Counted from the stretch's first letter, positions 1 through 8,883 are shown. The stretch is DNA of 64,000 nucleotides from an uncultured Prevotellaceae bacterium (GCA_902800185.1 CADCDK010000008.1:16889-80888), one strand, 5' to 3'. The notes: generated by a model not told the origin, from the letters alone. Numbers and translations: made by a program.

Positions 1-156
1 ATTCAGAATTCCTGCTCCAGCGAGTTTACCCTACGCACGATGGCCTATGTCAGCCTGCTCATTCCCTTCGTGCTGGCATACATTTTCTATGCATGGCGTG
101 CCATCGACAGCAAGCCTATCGACAAGGAGGAGATTGCCAACGGAGAGGCGTATTGA
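1..156 (+). CDS. cydB: Cytochrome bd ubiquinol oxidase subunit II, C-terminal end (partial)
   Basis: The first 51 codons of the window are open and end at TGA 154-156. The peptide has a last transmembrane helix (LLIPFVLAYIFYAW) followed by a short charged tail with the residues RAIDSKPIDKEE, which is how CydB proteins of Bacteroidales end. CydB is the membrane subunit that pairs with CydA in the high-affinity terminal oxidase reducing oxygen to water with quinol; in these anaerobes it serves nanaerobic respiration and oxygen removal. The start and most of the gene lie upstream of the window, so the call rests on the tail only. Confidence 0.7.
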   Translation: MQNSCSSEFTLRTMAYVSLLIPFVLAYIFYAWRAIDSKPIDKEEIANGEAY

Positions 157-194
157 GGAGTTGAGGAACTACGCCTTTTAAAACGTATTCGACC

Positions 195-881
195 ATGAGG
201 AAACTGTTTATAACAACACTTCTCGCTACGATCGTGTCGTTCTGTGCCCATGCGCAGAACGACACATTGCGTCATGAGGTACTCATTGAGACCTCTGAGG
301 GAAACATCCGTGTCGTTCTCTACAACGAGACACCCCGTCATCGTGACAACTTCCTTCGGTTGGTGGGTGAAGGGTTCTACGACGGCATCATCTGGCACCG
401 CGTCATTCGTGACTTCATGATTCAGACTGGCGACTCCACCATGCGCCATGCCCAGCCTGGCGACTATGTCGGTGCCCATTCGCCCGACTATACCATCCCG
501 GCAGAGATTGTCTATCCCCGCTACTATCATAAGCGGGGCGCATTAGCGGCTGCCCGTGAGAGCGACGAGGTGAACCCCACTCATGCCTCGTCGTCAAGCC
601 AGTTCTACATTGTCTATGGAAAGACGTTCAGCTCACTCGACCTTGACAAGTGGAACGCCCGCATACAGGAGCAGACACACGGACTGATGAACATGACCGA
701 CGAGATTCGCACCTGCTACCGCAGCAAAGGCGGCACCCCCCATCTCGACACGCAATATACGGTGTTTGGCGAGGTCTTGGAAGGGATGGATGTGGTCAAA
801 GCCATTCAACGCGCCGAAACCGACGATTACGACCGTCCCGTTTACGACATCCGTATCTTGCGTGCTACCGTTGTGAAATAA
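195..881 (+). CDS. Secreted cyclophilin-type peptidyl-prolyl cis-trans isomerase
   Basis: 228 residues. A Sec signal peptide (residues 1-20, ending AHA before QND) is followed by a cyclophilin domain. The family signature is visible: FYDGIIWHRVI around 61-71 with the catalytic Arg after His, then FMIQTGD at 74-80, SQFYIVYG near 136 and FGEVLEGMDVV near 190. Cyclophilins interconvert cis and trans Xaa-Pro bonds; the signal peptide places this one in the periplasm, where it probably assists folding of exported proteins. It lies 38 nt after cydB and may be read with it. The insert between the SQFY block and the C-terminal strand is longer than in minimal bacterial cyclophilins, as is common in Bacteroidales. 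Substrates cannot be inferred. Confidence 0.93.
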   Translation: MRKLFITTLLATIVSFCAHAQNDTLRHEVLIETSEGNIRVVLYNETPRHRDNFLRLVGEGFYDGIIWHRVIRDFMIQTGDSTMRHAQPGDYVGAHSPDYTIPAEIVYPRYYHKRGALAAARESDEVNPTHASSSSQFYIVYGKTFSSLDLDKWNARIQEQTHGLMNMTDEIRTCYRSKGGTPHLDTQYTVFGEVLEGMDVVKAIQRAETDDYDRPVYDIRILRATVVK

Positions 882-918
882 TATCCCATATTTCTGCCAC
901 GTTCTCAGCATTTTTTTG

Positions 919-926
919 TACTTTTG
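919..926 (+). promoter_or_regulatory. Possible -7 element ahead of the GT2/DUF4922/SpoIID gene
   Basis: TACTTTTG matches the Bacteroidetes -7 consensus TAnnTTTG and stands about 50 nt upstream of the chosen ATG at 975. No clean TTTG lies 19-20 nt upstream (TTCTG at 892-896 is the nearest), so this promoter is only tentative. Confidence 0.45.
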
Positions 927-974
927 CATGTCTTTTATTACACAGACAACATTGCATTTAACACGAGAAACATT

Positions 975-3900
975 ATGAGAGGAATCATTGACTGCTTTCT
1001 TCCGTGCGACGATTTGCAGAGCATGGAGACCATGTTAGAGAAACTTTGCAGGGAGAAGACAATTAGGAATATCCATCTGTTGATGGCGGAGGGCACCCCC
1101 TCGTCCACCTGCTATTCTGTCATTCCAACGGATTCGCTGACATCGACGAAAACCATGCTCGACATCGATGCAAAGGCCCGGGCACCCTATACCTTGCTCA
1201 GTCTGAAGACAACGCCTTTCAGCCTTGGTGCCCACGCACTGGAGCGGTTCGTGCGCGTTGCGGAAGACAGCCAGGCATTGTTAGTGTATAGCGACTCCTT
1301 CGGACATCCTGTCATCGACTATCAAGAAGGAGCCGTGCGCGATGACTTTGACTTCGGCCAGCTACTGCTCATTCGCACCAGCGTGCTACATGAGTGGGCC
1401 AAGCGCAGGAGGGAAGCCCAACAGGGATTCCCCATTGCCACGCTGAAGTATGGCGGGCTTTATGACTTGCGCCTCTACCTGAGTCGCAAGGGAACCCTCT
1501 TCCACATCAACGAGCCACTCTACACGGCTATCGAGCTCGACACACGCAAGAGCGGCGAGAAACAGTTTGACTATGTCAACCCACGCAACCGCGAAGTGCA
1601 GGTGGAAATGGAGCGTGTCTGCACCCATTACCTTGATGTGACGGGGGCTTTGGTAGATACAACCGCCTACAAAGAGCCTGACTTCATGGAGCAGGAGTTT
1701 GCCATGGAAGCCTCGGTTATCATCCCCGTCTTCAACCGGGAGAAGACTATTGCCGACGCTGTCCATTCAGCCCTGAGCCAAAAGACTAGTTTCCCCTTCA
1801 ACGTCATCGTGGTGAACAACCACTCTACTGACAACACCGGAAAGATCCTGCAAGGAATCGTTGCTTCCAACGCTCAATTAATCGTCATTGAGCCCGAGCG
1901 CACCGATCTGGGCATCGGAGGATGCTGGAACGTGGCCATCGATGATGACCGCTGCGGACGTTTCGCCGTACAGCTCGACAGCGACGACCTTTATTCCTCA
2001 CCCAACACCTTGCAGCAGATTGTCAATGCCTTCTATAAGCAGAATGCCGCGATGGTCATTGGTTCCTATCGCATGTGCGACTTCGAGCTGAACACGTTGC
2101 CGCCCGGACTGATTGACCATGCGGAATGGACTGACGACAACGGGCCCAACAACGCCCTGCGCATCAACGGCCTGGGAGCACCCCGGGCGTTCTTCACACC
2201 TTACGTAAGACAAATCGGCTTCCCCAACACCAGCTATGGCGAAGACTATGCGCTGGGTCTGGCTTTCAGCCGCCAGTGGAAGATCGGGCGTATCTTCAGC
2301 GAGCTCTACCTCTGTCGGCGATGGGGCGGCAACAGCGATGCTGCCCTGAGTATTGAGAAGGTGAATGCCAACAACCTCTATAAGGACCGGCTTCGCACCA
2401 TGGAACTGAAGGCACGCCGGCAAATCAACACGGCACGGCACACCGCATCCAACAATTTTTCCACTTTCAACGCCCAGCTATCGTCGCCACTGATACGCTT
2501 TTTCGACCGTCAGTTAGAGACCTGGGAGGCTGCCCGCAAGAATTTCCGCGACCTGCTCAACGTACAGACACGCGACTTGTCGTGCGGCGACAACACCGTG
2601 AAACTGCAGTTCAACCCCGCCCGAATGGTTTCTACAGGAGCCAAGATAGACAAGAAGACGGTGGCAGAACGTCCCTGCTTCCTCTGCGGAAGCAACCGTC
2701 CACAGGAACAAATCGTCAGGTCACTCCCCGATTCTTCGCTCGACCTGCTCGTCAACCCCTTCCCCATCCTGCCCACCCACTTCACCCTACCCGCGCGCAT
2801 TCATCAGCCACAGCGCATCAATGATTGCTACAAGGAGATTCACCGCCTGCTCGACCGCTATCCCACACTCACCGTTTTCTACAACGGGCCGCAGTCGGGA
2901 GCATCGGCACCCGACCATCTCCACCTGCAGGCGGGCGAAGGTCTGCAACTTCCTTTGCAGACCTCATGGCAGCGACTGAGCCGCAATCTTGATGTCATCT
3001 ATGAGTTGAACGAAAACGAGAACATCTCCTTGGTCAAGGACTACATCTGCCCGCTCTTTGCCATTCGCAGCCGTACGACATCCAACGACCATGCGCTCTT
3101 CCGCCGGCTCTATAAAGCACTCTCCCCACTGTGTGAGTCCAACACCCCATGCCCCGAACCTCCCCTGAACATTCTGGCATGGCGCACGGACGAGGACTTC
3201 ATCACCATCATCTTCCCCCGTGCCAAGCACAGACCCGACTGCTATTACGCCAGCGATGACACGCAACGGCTTGTCAGTCCGGGCACACTGGATATGGCAG
3301 GACTTATCATCACACCTCGGGAGAGCGACTTCAACCGCCTCACAGCCGAGGAGGTGGGCGACATCATCAGGGAGTGTGCCGCATCCGACGAGCAAATCCA
3401 GGAAATCATTGAACTCCTGCAAGCACCCGAACCGGCACCCAAGGCACAGACGACCATTGCCCAGACGATTATCGGAAATGCACAGCAGCCCATCGTCACC
3501 GTAGGCATCCTGCATGCGCAGCGCATCGAGTTCACACTCAACAAACCCTACACGGCAAAAGGAGCCGACCTCACGGGCGAACAGGTCGTAGAGTTCTCGG
3601 AAGGAGGCATCCTCTGGAACGGCAATCAGTACAGGTCGCTCACCCTGCGCCCCAAGAGTCCCGACGCTTCATTCTCACTGCTTGAGGTACCCATCGGCAA
3701 GAACTTCCATTGGGAACGCAAACTGAAGCAGACCTTCACCGGCATCTTGCGCTTCGTGGTGGAGGCAGACCATATCTGCGCCATCAACGAACTGCCCGTG
3801 GAGAACTATTTGGAGAGTGTCATCTCCAGCGAGATGAGTGCAACCTCGTCCCTCGAACTGCTCAAGGCTCACGCCGTCATCTCCCGCTCATGGCTGCTCC

Positions 3901-4709
3901 ACCACATGCAAAAGCGCAAGGAGTCTCAGAACGGCGGCAACAACTTCTTTTCGTTCATCAAGAAAGAAGACGAGCTGATCCGTTGGTACGACCGCGAAGA
4001 CCACACCATCTTCGATGTCTGCGCCGACGACCACTGCCAGCGCTATCAAGGTATTACCATGGCCACCAGCCCCCAAGTGAAAGAGGCTGTCAAGGCCACA
4101 CGAGGACAAATCCTGATGTACAAGGACGAGATCTGCGACGCGCGCTTCTCCAAATGCTGTGGCGGACAGACCGAGGAATACCAATATTGCTGGGAGAATA
4201 TCAGCAAGCCGTATCTCATTTCCGTTGCAGACCCCTACTGCAACACCAACGACCGACGCATCATCTCGCAGGTGCTCAACGACTATGATCAGGAAACCGT
4301 CAACTTCTACAACTGGACGGTTCGCTACACGCAAGAGGAGCTTTCGCAACTCGTCAATGAGAAACTGAAGATGGAGCTCGGAACCATTACCGACCTGATA
4401 CCTATTGAGCGAGGCAAGAGCGGACGCATCTCCAAGCTGAAGATTGTCGGCACCGAGCACAGCTTTACCATCGGCAAGGAACTGGAGATACGCCGTACAC
4501 TCAGCAAGACCCATCTGCTCAGCTCGAACTTCGAGGTTGAGAAGTCTGCCGGCTCCCCATTGACGTTCACCCTCCACGGTCGTGGCTGGGGACATGGTGT
4601 CGGACTCTGCCAGATTGGTGCTGCCGTGATGGGTGAGCAAGGCCACTCCTACGACGACATCCTGCTCCACTACTACCGGAACGCGGAAATCAAACGAATA
4701 TACAAGTAA
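975..4709 (+). CDS. Three-domain fusion: GT2 glycosyltransferase, DUF4922 HIT-like domain, SpoIID/LytB domain
   Basis: 1244 residues from ATG 975; an in-frame start at 924 would overlap the -7 promoter element and adds no recognisable sequence. Residues about 246-500 form a GT2 (GT-A) domain with VIIPVFNRE at 248 and the metal-binding DSDD at 335-338. Residues about 540-830 match DUF4922: a CFLC pair at 568-571 and HLHLQ at 648-652, the HxHxQ form typical of HIT-superfamily nucleotidyltransferases rather than hydrolases. From about 870 to the end is a SpoIID/LytB domain with the catalytic-type Glu at 953 (SSEM), an FSKCCGG block and [12 protein letters not shown] near 1200; SpoIID proteins are lytic transglycosylases on denuded peptidoglycan. 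There is no signal peptide, so a normally exported domain appears to sit in the cytoplasm. An AmpG-like transporter gene follows 35 nt later. Domain calls are firm; the joint function is unknown. Confidence 0.85.
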   Translation: MRGIIDCFLPCDDLQSMETMLEKLCREKTIRNIHLLMAEGTPSSTCYSVIPTDSLTSTKTMLDIDAKARAPYTLLSLKTTPFSLGAHALERFVRVAEDSQALLVYSDSFGHPVIDYQEGAVRDDFDFGQLLLIRTSVLHEWAKRRREAQQGFPIATLKYGGLYDLRLYLSRKGTLFHINEPLYTAIELDTRKSGEKQFDYVNPRNREVQVEMERVCTHYLDVTGALVDTTAYKEPDFMEQEFAMEASVIIPVFNREKTIADAVHSALSQKTSFPFNVIVVNNHSTDNTGKILQGIVASNAQLIVIEPERTDLGIGGCWNVAIDDDRCGRFAVQLDSDDLYSSPNTLQQIVNAFYKQNAAMVIGSYRMCDFELNTLPPGLIDHAEWTDDNGPNNALRINGLGAPRAFFTPYVRQIGFPNTSYGEDYALGLAFSRQWKIGRIFSELYLCRRWGGNSDAALSIEKVNANNLYKDRLRTMELKARRQINTARHTASNNFSTFNAQLSSPLIRFFDRQLETWEAARKNFRDLLNVQTRDLSCGDNTVKLQFNPARMVSTGAKIDKKTVAERPCFLCGSNRPQEQIVRSLPDSSLDLLVNPFPILPTHFTLPARIHQPQRINDCYKEIHRLLDRYPTLTVFYNGPQSGASAPDHLHLQAGEGLQLPLQTSWQRLSRNLDVIYELNENENISLVKDYICPLFAIRSRTTSNDHALFRRLYKALSPLCESNTPCPEPPLNILAWRTDEDFITIIFPRAKHRPDCYYASDDTQRLVSPGTLDMAGLIITPRESDFNRLTAEEVGDIIRECAASDEQIQEIIELLQAPEPAPKAQTTIAQTIIGNAQQPIVTVGILHAQRIEFTLNKPYTAKGADLTGEQVVEFSEGGILWNGNQYRSLTLRPKSPDASFSLLEVPIGKNFHWERKLKQTFTGILRFVVEADHICAINELPVENYLESVISSEMSATSSLELLKAHAVISRSWLLHHMQKRKESQNGGNNFFSFIKKEDELIRWYDREDHTIFDVCADDHCQRYQGITMATSPQVKEAVKATRGQILMYKDEICDARFSKCCGGQTEEYQYCWENISKPYLISVADPYCNTNDRRIISQVLNDYDQETVNFYNWTVRYTQEELSQLVNEKLKMELGTITDLIPIERGKSGRISKLKIVGTEHSFTIGKELEIRRTLSKTHLLSSNFEVEKSAGSPLTFTLHGRGWGHGVGLCQIGAAVMGEQGHSYDDILLHYYRNAEIKRIYK

Positions 4710-4744
4710 TCACGCTTCATATTTAACAAGTAACACCAAACCAT

Positions 4745-6052
4745 ATGCAAAAGAAATCTCCTTGGGCTCCCTGGACATGGGTTCCTTCCCTCTACTTCGC
4801 CGAGGGTCTGCCCTACGTAGCAGTGATGACCGTCTCGCTGGTCTTGTACAAGCAGCTCGGTCTCTCCAATGCCGACATCACGTTCTACACCTCATGGCTC
4901 TATCTGCCGTGGGTCATCAAACCGCTTTGGAGCCCCTTCATCGATATTATCAAGACCAAGCGCTGGTGGATTGTCACCATGCAGCTGCTCATCGGTGCCG
5001 CCTTCGGAGGCGTAGCGTTCACCATCCCCACCTCGTTCTGGCTGCAGGGCACCCTGTGCTTCTTCTGGCTGATGGCCTTCTCCAGTGCCACGCACGACAT
5101 TGCAGCCGACGGTTTCTACATGCTCGGACTTGACGAGCACGATCAGGCTATGTTCGTGGGCATCCGCTCTACGTTCTACCGCATAGCAACCATCGTGGGG
5201 CAAGGTATCCTCGTGATGATTGCCGGCAACCTGCAGGTCATCTACCGCAATAGCATCCCCTTCTCGTGGAGTATCACCTTCTACGGGCTGGCAGGCATCT
5301 TCATTGGTCTATGGCTGTGGCACAGCTACATTCTGCCACGCCCCGAAACAGAGGGAGCCTACGAAGCAGGTCGGGAACCCAAACAGTTCAGCGAGCTGAT
5401 GCAGAAGACCTGGGAGGCCATCCGCTCCTTCTTTACGAAGTTCCCCCTGCGCATCACCGTCATCGGCATCCTGTTCATGCTTCTCTATCGCATGCCCGAG
5501 GGACTGCTCGCCAAGGTGTCGGCCCTGTTTCTGATTGATGCCCCCCATAACGGTGGACTCGGTTTGTCACCGCAAGAATACGGCTTCGTGCAGGGAACGA
5601 TAGGAGTTGTCGGACTGACCTTGGGCGGAATACTGGGTGGACTCGCTGCAGGCAAAGACGGACTGAAACGCTGGCTTTGGCCCATGGTATGCGCCATCAC
5701 CCTACCCGACGTGGTATATATTTACATGAGCTATGCCCAGACCAGCGACCTACTGACCATTAACGCCTGCGTCTTCATTGAGCAGTTTGGCTACGGATTT
5801 GGCTTCACCGCCTACATGCTATACCTTATATTATTTAGCCAGGGCGAGTTCAAGACCAGCCATTATGCCCTCTGCACAGCCTTCATGGCACTCTCCATGA
5901 TGATTCCCGGTCTCTTTGCCGGTGCTTTGCAGGAAGCGGTGGGCTACAAGACCTTCTTCATCATCGTCATGGTTTGCTGTAGCATCACCTTCCTCGTCAC
6001 ATCCTTCCTGAAGATTGATCCCAATTTCGGCAAGAAGAAAGCAGAAGAATAA
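4745..6052 (+). CDS. AmpG-like MFS muropeptide or sugar permease
   Basis: 435 residues, about 12 transmembrane helices. The N-terminus (WVPSLYFAEGLPY, then YTSWLYLPWVIKPLWSPFID) is the hallmark of the AmpG/PAT branch of the major facilitator superfamily, and AADGFYMLGL follows in helix 4. AmpG proteins import anhydro-muropeptides from the periplasm for cell-wall recycling; Bacteroidetes members are also linked to uptake of MurNAc or other sugars. The gene follows the SpoIID fusion by 35 nt on the same strand and is probably cotranscribed, which favours a link with peptidoglycan turnover. Substrate is not readable from the sequence. The hairpin downstream (6082-6113) has its T-run on the other strand, so it does not obviously terminate this transcript. 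Confidence 0.85.
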   Translation: MQKKSPWAPWTWVPSLYFAEGLPYVAVMTVSLVLYKQLGLSNADITFYTSWLYLPWVIKPLWSPFIDIIKTKRWWIVTMQLLIGAAFGGVAFTIPTSFWLQGTLCFFWLMAFSSATHDIAADGFYMLGLDEHDQAMFVGIRSTFYRIATIVGQGILVMIAGNLQVIYRNSIPFSWSITFYGLAGIFIGLWLWHSYILPRPETEGAYEAGREPKQFSELMQKTWEAIRSFFTKFPLRITVIGILFMLLYRMPEGLLAKVSALFLIDAPHNGGLGLSPQEYGFVQGTIGVVGLTLGGILGGLAAGKDGLKRWLWPMVCAITLPDVVYIYMSYAQTSDLLTINACVFIEQFGYGFGFTAYMLYLILFSQGEFKTSHYALCTAFMALSMMIPGLFAGALQEAVGYKTFFIIVMVCCSITFLVTSFLKIDPNFGKKKAEE

Positions 6053-6081
6053 TCATCATCATTGGGAAAGGGGGAAAAAGC

Positions 6082-6113
6082 AGTGGCATCGTGTCTCACG
6101 ACATGATGCCACT
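6082..6113 (-). terminator. Intrinsic terminator of small RNA B
   Basis: On the minus strand AGTGGCATC pairs perfectly with GATGCCACT (9 bp, with further pairing inside), followed by GCTTTTT. On the plus strand the hairpin is followed by ATAGTTA, not a T-run, so it serves the minus strand. Confidence 0.75.
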
Positions 6114-6244
6114 ATAGTTAACTCAACTTATAAATTGCGTGTTCCCATCCTCACGGTAGAATACACACAATGCTGTATTATTGAAGTAATAATAAAGCCG
6201 CTGTTACAGGCGTCACCCAACCCACTTCATCCGCTGTCAAAAAT

Positions 6245-6260
6245 TTCCAGATTTCGAAGT
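6245..6260 (-). repeat. 16-nt block shared by the two small-RNA candidates (copy B; copy A at 6533-6548)
   Basis: Minus-strand ACTTCGAAATCTGGAA occurs here and identically at 6548-6533. The copies lie about 24 and 30 nt after the predicted start of RNA B and RNA A, so the position within each transcript is also conserved. Confidence 0.8.
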
Positions 6261-6289
6261 GAAGAGAAGTATGGGGAAACGCCCGTGTG

Positions 6290-6321
6290 CAAATTTACGT
6301 AGTTTTTCCGAATAGAGCAAA
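6290..6321 (-). promoter_or_regulatory. Promoter of small RNA B
   Basis: Minus strand: TTTG (6321-6318), 20 nt, TAAATTTG (6297-6290). This is the exact Bacteroidetes -33/-7 arrangement seen before several genes in this window. There is no reading frame of note immediately downstream on this strand. Confidence 0.75.
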
Positions 6322-6375
6322 TTTATTTGCTTTTTTTATGTTTTAGGAGCAAGTTAGATGAATTTATGCAAGTAA

Positions 6376-6578
6376 AAACAAAAAAGCGTGGACAGATTGT
6401 CATTACCCACTTCAGGCTCTGGAAAAGACCTACACAACATAATAAACAATCGTCCACGCATTACTTTCTACATGACAAGATGCGCTTCTTTTCAGCTTAA
6501 TGGACTGTCTATCCGTTGCTTATCTTTGAAACTTCCAGATTTCGAAGTAAGGATGATAAACCACTTGTGCTTTTAAAA
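6376..6578 (-). ncRNA. Candidate small RNA A (about 200 nt), first of a tandem pair
   Basis: A minus-strand unit with its own promoter (6584-6615) and a terminator whose stem is GCGTGGACGATTGT (6459-6446) against ACAATCTGTCCACGC (6400-6386), followed by TTTTTTGTTTTT. A second hairpin is formed by CTTACTTCGAAA and TTTCAAAGATAAG around 6551-6519. It shares ACTTCGAAATCTGGAA (6548-6533) and TGAAGTGGGT (6414-6405) with RNA B, in the same order. Stop codons interrupt every frame of useful length. It lies between the trmB stop codon and RNA B, all on the same strand. No match to a family I know could be established by eye. Confidence 0.6.
6386..6459 (-). terminator. Terminator stem of small RNA A
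   Basis: Minus strand GCGTGGACGATTGT and ACAATCTGTCCACGC pair over 14 bp with one bulged base, enclosing about 45 nt that can fold further (AGGTCT with AGAGCCT). A tract of six T, G and five T follows at 6385-6374. The long loop also makes this a structural domain of the RNA. Confidence 0.7.
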
Positions 6579-6583
6579 ACATG

Positions 6584-6615
6584 CAAAAGTAGCAATATTT
6601 TTTATTATGCACAAA
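6584..6615 (-). promoter_or_regulatory. Promoter of small RNA A
   Basis: Minus strand: TTTG (6615-6612), 20 nt, TACTTTTG (6591-6584). Start predicted near 6578. It lies just beyond the trmB stop codon at 6670, so RNA A has its own start rather than being only the trmB 3' end. Confidence 0.75.
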
Positions 6616-6669
6616 AATTTCGGACATTTTTTGCATAAAATGTCAAAAAAAGATACACAAAGAGGGGCT

Positions 6670-7440
6670 TTACTTGCTTGTGTCCAAGCTGCTTCGCTTA
6701 GGTCGGTGGTAACTGCGATAATCGTCCAATTCTATTTCCACATCGGGCTCTTGAAGCAGTTTTGCGTGTGGGAGTCTGAATTTCATATAGCGGATATTCA
6801 GCCCTCGCTCAATCCACATCGATTCGTAATAAGTTTGTATGGAAAGAATTTTACTTGTTTGCGCGTCAATCCCTTCCGTATGGTACAAATCTTCAGTACG
6901 GAAGAGCAGCGGCAACTGGTTCTCCTCCACCATGTAGGTGGTGTAGGTGAAAAGGAAGTTCGAATCGGTCTTCAGATGGATGATACCGCCGTCTTTCAGG
7001 AAACGGCGGTATCGCTCCATGAAGTATGTACTTGTCAGGCGTTTGCGGGGATTCTTCATCTGCGGGTCGCTGAACGTGAGCCAGATCTCATCCACCTCAT
7101 CCACATCGAAAAAGCGGTCGATGATCTCGATGTTCGTGCGAAGGAAGGCCACATTTTTCAGACCCGCCTCCAATGCCATCTTGGCTCCTGTCCACATGCG
7201 AGCACCCTTGATATCTACGCCGATGAAGTTCATGTCGGGATAGAGCCGCGCCAGCTCAACCGTATATTCACCCTTTCCGCAACCCAATTCCAGGACTATC
7301 GGATTCGGGTTGTCGAAGTACTGCTCATGCCAGTGTCCCTTCATCGTGAAAGGCACCTGCTCCACCACCGAGAACGGATACTGAAACACGTTCTCAAAGG
7401 TTTCCATATCGGCAAACTTCGCCAGCTTTCCCTTCCCCAT
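6670..7440 (-). CDS. trmB: tRNA (guanine-N7-)-methyltransferase
   Basis: 256 residues. It transfers a methyl group from S-adenosylmethionine to N7 of G46 in the variable loop of tRNAs. The SAM-binding motif [15 protein letters not shown] is near residues 51-65, [12 protein letters not shown] follows, and the TrmB signature [15 protein letters not shown] is near 120-134, with the late block HLKTDS around 157. Length is normal for Bacteroidetes TrmB, which carries an N-terminal extension of about 40 residues. It is 23 nt downstream of ilvE on the same strand and may be the last gene of that operon. A housekeeping gene; nothing unusual seen. Confidence 0.95.
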   Translation of the reverse strand: MGKGKLAKFADMETFENVFQYPFSVVEQVPFTMKGHWHEQYFDNPNPIVLELGCGKGEYTVELARLYPDMNFIGVDIKGARMWTGAKMALEAGLKNVAFLRTNIEIIDRFFDVDEVDEIWLTFSDPQMKNPRKRLTSTYFMERYRRFLKDGGIIHLKTDSNFLFTYTTYMVEENQLPLLFRTEDLYHTEGIDAQTSKILSIQTYYESMWIERGLNIRYMKFRLPHAKLLQEPDVEIELDDYRSYHRPKRSSLDTSK

Positions 7441-7463
7441 AGGATGAATGATGCACGATGAAC

Positions 7464-8480
7464 TTACTCTATTACAACGGTGGTCCAGCCGTGCTTGTCC
7501 TCGATTTCGCCATACTGGATGCCGCGCAGTGTCTCAAAGAGTTTCTTCGAAACGGGGCCAGGCTCTGCACCGAAGTCATAGCGCTTACCCGTGTCCATAT
7601 CGTCAATATAGGAGATGGGCGAAATCACGGCAGCCGTTCCGCAGGCTCCTGCCTCTTCAAAGGTCTCCAGTTCTTCTTCAGGAATAGGACGGCGCTCCAC
7701 CTTCAGTCCCAAGTCTTCAGCCACCTGCATCAGACTCTTGTTCGTGATGCTGGGCAGAATCGAGGTGGACTTCGGTGTGACATACGTATTGTTCTTGATG
7801 CCGAAGAAATTGGCGGCACCACATTCATCGATGTATTTCTTCTCCTTGGCATCCAGATAGAACTCGCAGGCATAGCCCTTCTCGTGTGCCAGATTGTTGG
7901 CAAAGAGACTGGCAGCATAGTTGCCACCCACCTTGTACTTACCCGTTCCAAGCGGAGCAGAGCGGTCGAAATCACGTACGATGACGTAAGGATTGCTGGC
8001 AAAGCCGCCCTTGAAGTACGGTCCTACCGGTGTAACGAAAATCAGGAACAGGTATTCCTTTGAGGGGTGTACACCCACCTGGGCACTCGTACCAATCAAC
8101 AGCGGACGGATGTACAGCGTGGCACCACTCTCATAGGTGGGAATATACTCTTGGTTCAGGCGTACCACCTTCTTCACCATCTCTACGAACAGCTCCGTAG
8201 GTACCTCGGGCATCATGATACCCCGACAGGTGGACTGCAGACGGGCGGCATTGTCCTCCACCCTGAACACGCGCACCTTACCGTCGGGACAACGGTAGGC
8301 CTTCAGGCCTTCAAACGCCTCCTGACCGTAGTGCAGGCACGTGGCAGCCATGTGCATCTTAAGATACTCGTCAGAACAAACTTCCACTTCGCCCCACTTC
8401 CCGTCACGATAGTAGCAGCGCACATTGTAGTCGGTAGGCATATAGCCAAACGACAGGTTACCCCAATCTAAATCTTTCAT
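7464..8480 (-). CDS. ilvE: Branched-chain amino acid aminotransferase
   Basis: 338 residues, PLP fold type IV. It catalyses the last step of leucine, isoleucine and valine synthesis and the first of their breakdown, with 2-oxoglutarate/glutamate as partner, in the cytoplasm. Visible motifs: [13 protein letters not shown] near 51-63, the PLP-lysine region [11 protein letters not shown] near 180-190, and the C-terminal [15 protein letters not shown] block. This is the long (eukaryote-like, BCAT1/2-type) form common in Bacteroidetes. Two small membrane-protein genes precede it on the same strand with little spacing, so the set 8849-7464 may be one transcript from the promoter at 8884-8915. Confidence 0.95.
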   Translation of the reverse strand: MKDLDWGNLSFGYMPTDYNVRCYYRDGKWGEVEVCSDEYLKMHMAATCLHYGQEAFEGLKAYRCPDGKVRVFRVEDNAARLQSTCRGIMMPEVPTELFVEMVKKVVRLNQEYIPTYESGATLYIRPLLIGTSAQVGVHPSKEYLFLIFVTPVGPYFKGGFASNPYVIVRDFDRSAPLGTGKYKVGGNYAASLFANNLAHEKGYACEFYLDAKEKKYIDECGAANFFGIKNNTYVTPKSTSILPSITNKSLMQVAEDLGLKVERRPIPEEELETFEEAGACGTAAVISPISYIDDMDTGKRYDFGAEPGPVSKKLFETLRGIQYGEIEDKHGWTTVVIE

Positions 8481-8500
8481 TGTTATTTCTTTTATTTCAT

Positions 8501-8608
8501 TTATTCCACATCCAGTTTTTTAGCACGATTATGTTCATAAATCGTTACCCATGTTGCAGCCAACAATGCCACAACTCCAGTTCCAATCATTAAATAAATA
8601 AAAGCCAT
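8501..8608 (-). CDS. 35-residue single-helix membrane protein, unknown function
   Basis: Starting at ATG 8608, 4 nt after the stop of the upstream DUF6722 gene, an ORF encodes MAFIYLMIGTG, a hydrophobic stretch continuing through VVALLAATWV, and a charged tail EHNRAKKLDVE. One transmembrane helix fills most of the protein. An upstream in-frame start at 8689 would overlap the DUF6722 gene and is not favoured. Tight spacing between DUF6722 (8613) and ilvE (8480) argues that it is translated. I do not recognise a family. Confidence 0.55.
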   Translation of the reverse strand: MAFIYLMIGTGVVALLAATWVTIYEHNRAKKLDVE

Positions 8609-8612
8609 AGTC

Positions 8613-8849
8613 CTAATATTTTTTGATTGCAATATAATATAAATAAGCTCCAACAGAAACAAGTATCGCCAAAATGAGACTACCAACAATCATGACAGAA
8701 TCTTCACTTATCTTCATATCCATGATAGTACTCAAGATGACACCCGCAAACACAAGCTTGGCTATATCAAGCACAAACTTGCTGGCTTCCTTGTATGCTT
8801 CTTTTCGTTCTGCATCAGTGATGCGAGAGCGTTTTCTCTTCTGATTCAT
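8613..8849 (-). CDS. DUF6722-like small membrane protein
   Basis: 78 residues: a Lys/Arg-rich cytoplasmic start (MNQKRKRSRITDAERKEAY), then two transmembrane helices (about 28-45 and 52-72) and the short end AIKKY. This layout matches the DUF6722 family of Bacteroidales, for which no function is known to me. It is the first gene after a strong minus-strand promoter (8884-8915) and is followed by the 35-residue protein and ilvE. Confidence 0.65.
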   Translation of the reverse strand: MNQKRKRSRITDAERKEAYKEASKFVLDIAKLVFAGVILSTIMDMKISEDSVMIVGSLILAILVSVGAYLYYIAIKKY

Positions 8850-8883
8850 GATGCAAAGACTCTATTCTACGAGTTTTATTTCG

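Larger units (their letters stand above)
6075..6284 (-). ncRNA. Candidate small RNA B (about 210 nt), second of a tandem pair
   Basis: No convincing protein is encoded here. On the minus strand a perfect promoter (6290-6321) would start transcription near 6284, and a strong hairpin followed by a T-run (6113 down to 6075) would end it. Inside, GCGTTTCCCCAT (6282-6271) can pair with ATGGGAACACGC (6148-6137), closing almost the whole body; CACTTC near 6262 can pair with GAAGTG near 6228; and TATTATT/AATAATA forms an apical hairpin around 6195-6176. ACTTCGAAATCTGGAA (6260-6245) and TGAAGTGGGT (6229-6220) recur in RNA A upstream. Family unknown; the long closing stem recalls 6S-like layouts, but that is only a resemblance. 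Confidence 0.6.

Noticed and set aside
924-974. Earlier start for the GT2/DUF4922/SpoIID gene at 924
   Set aside because: It overlaps the -7 element at 919-926 and the added residues have no family similarity; ATG 975 begins the recognisable N-terminus.
6386-6459. Transposon end or IS remnant
   Set aside because: The inverted repeat is followed by a T-run on one strand only and has a promoter at the proper distance; no transposase fragment or target duplication is seen.
6388-6576. Short plus-strand frames in the trmB-AmpG gap
   Set aside because: Antisense to the small-RNA candidates; the similarity between two of them (the DFEV segment) is explained by the shared 16-nt RNA block.
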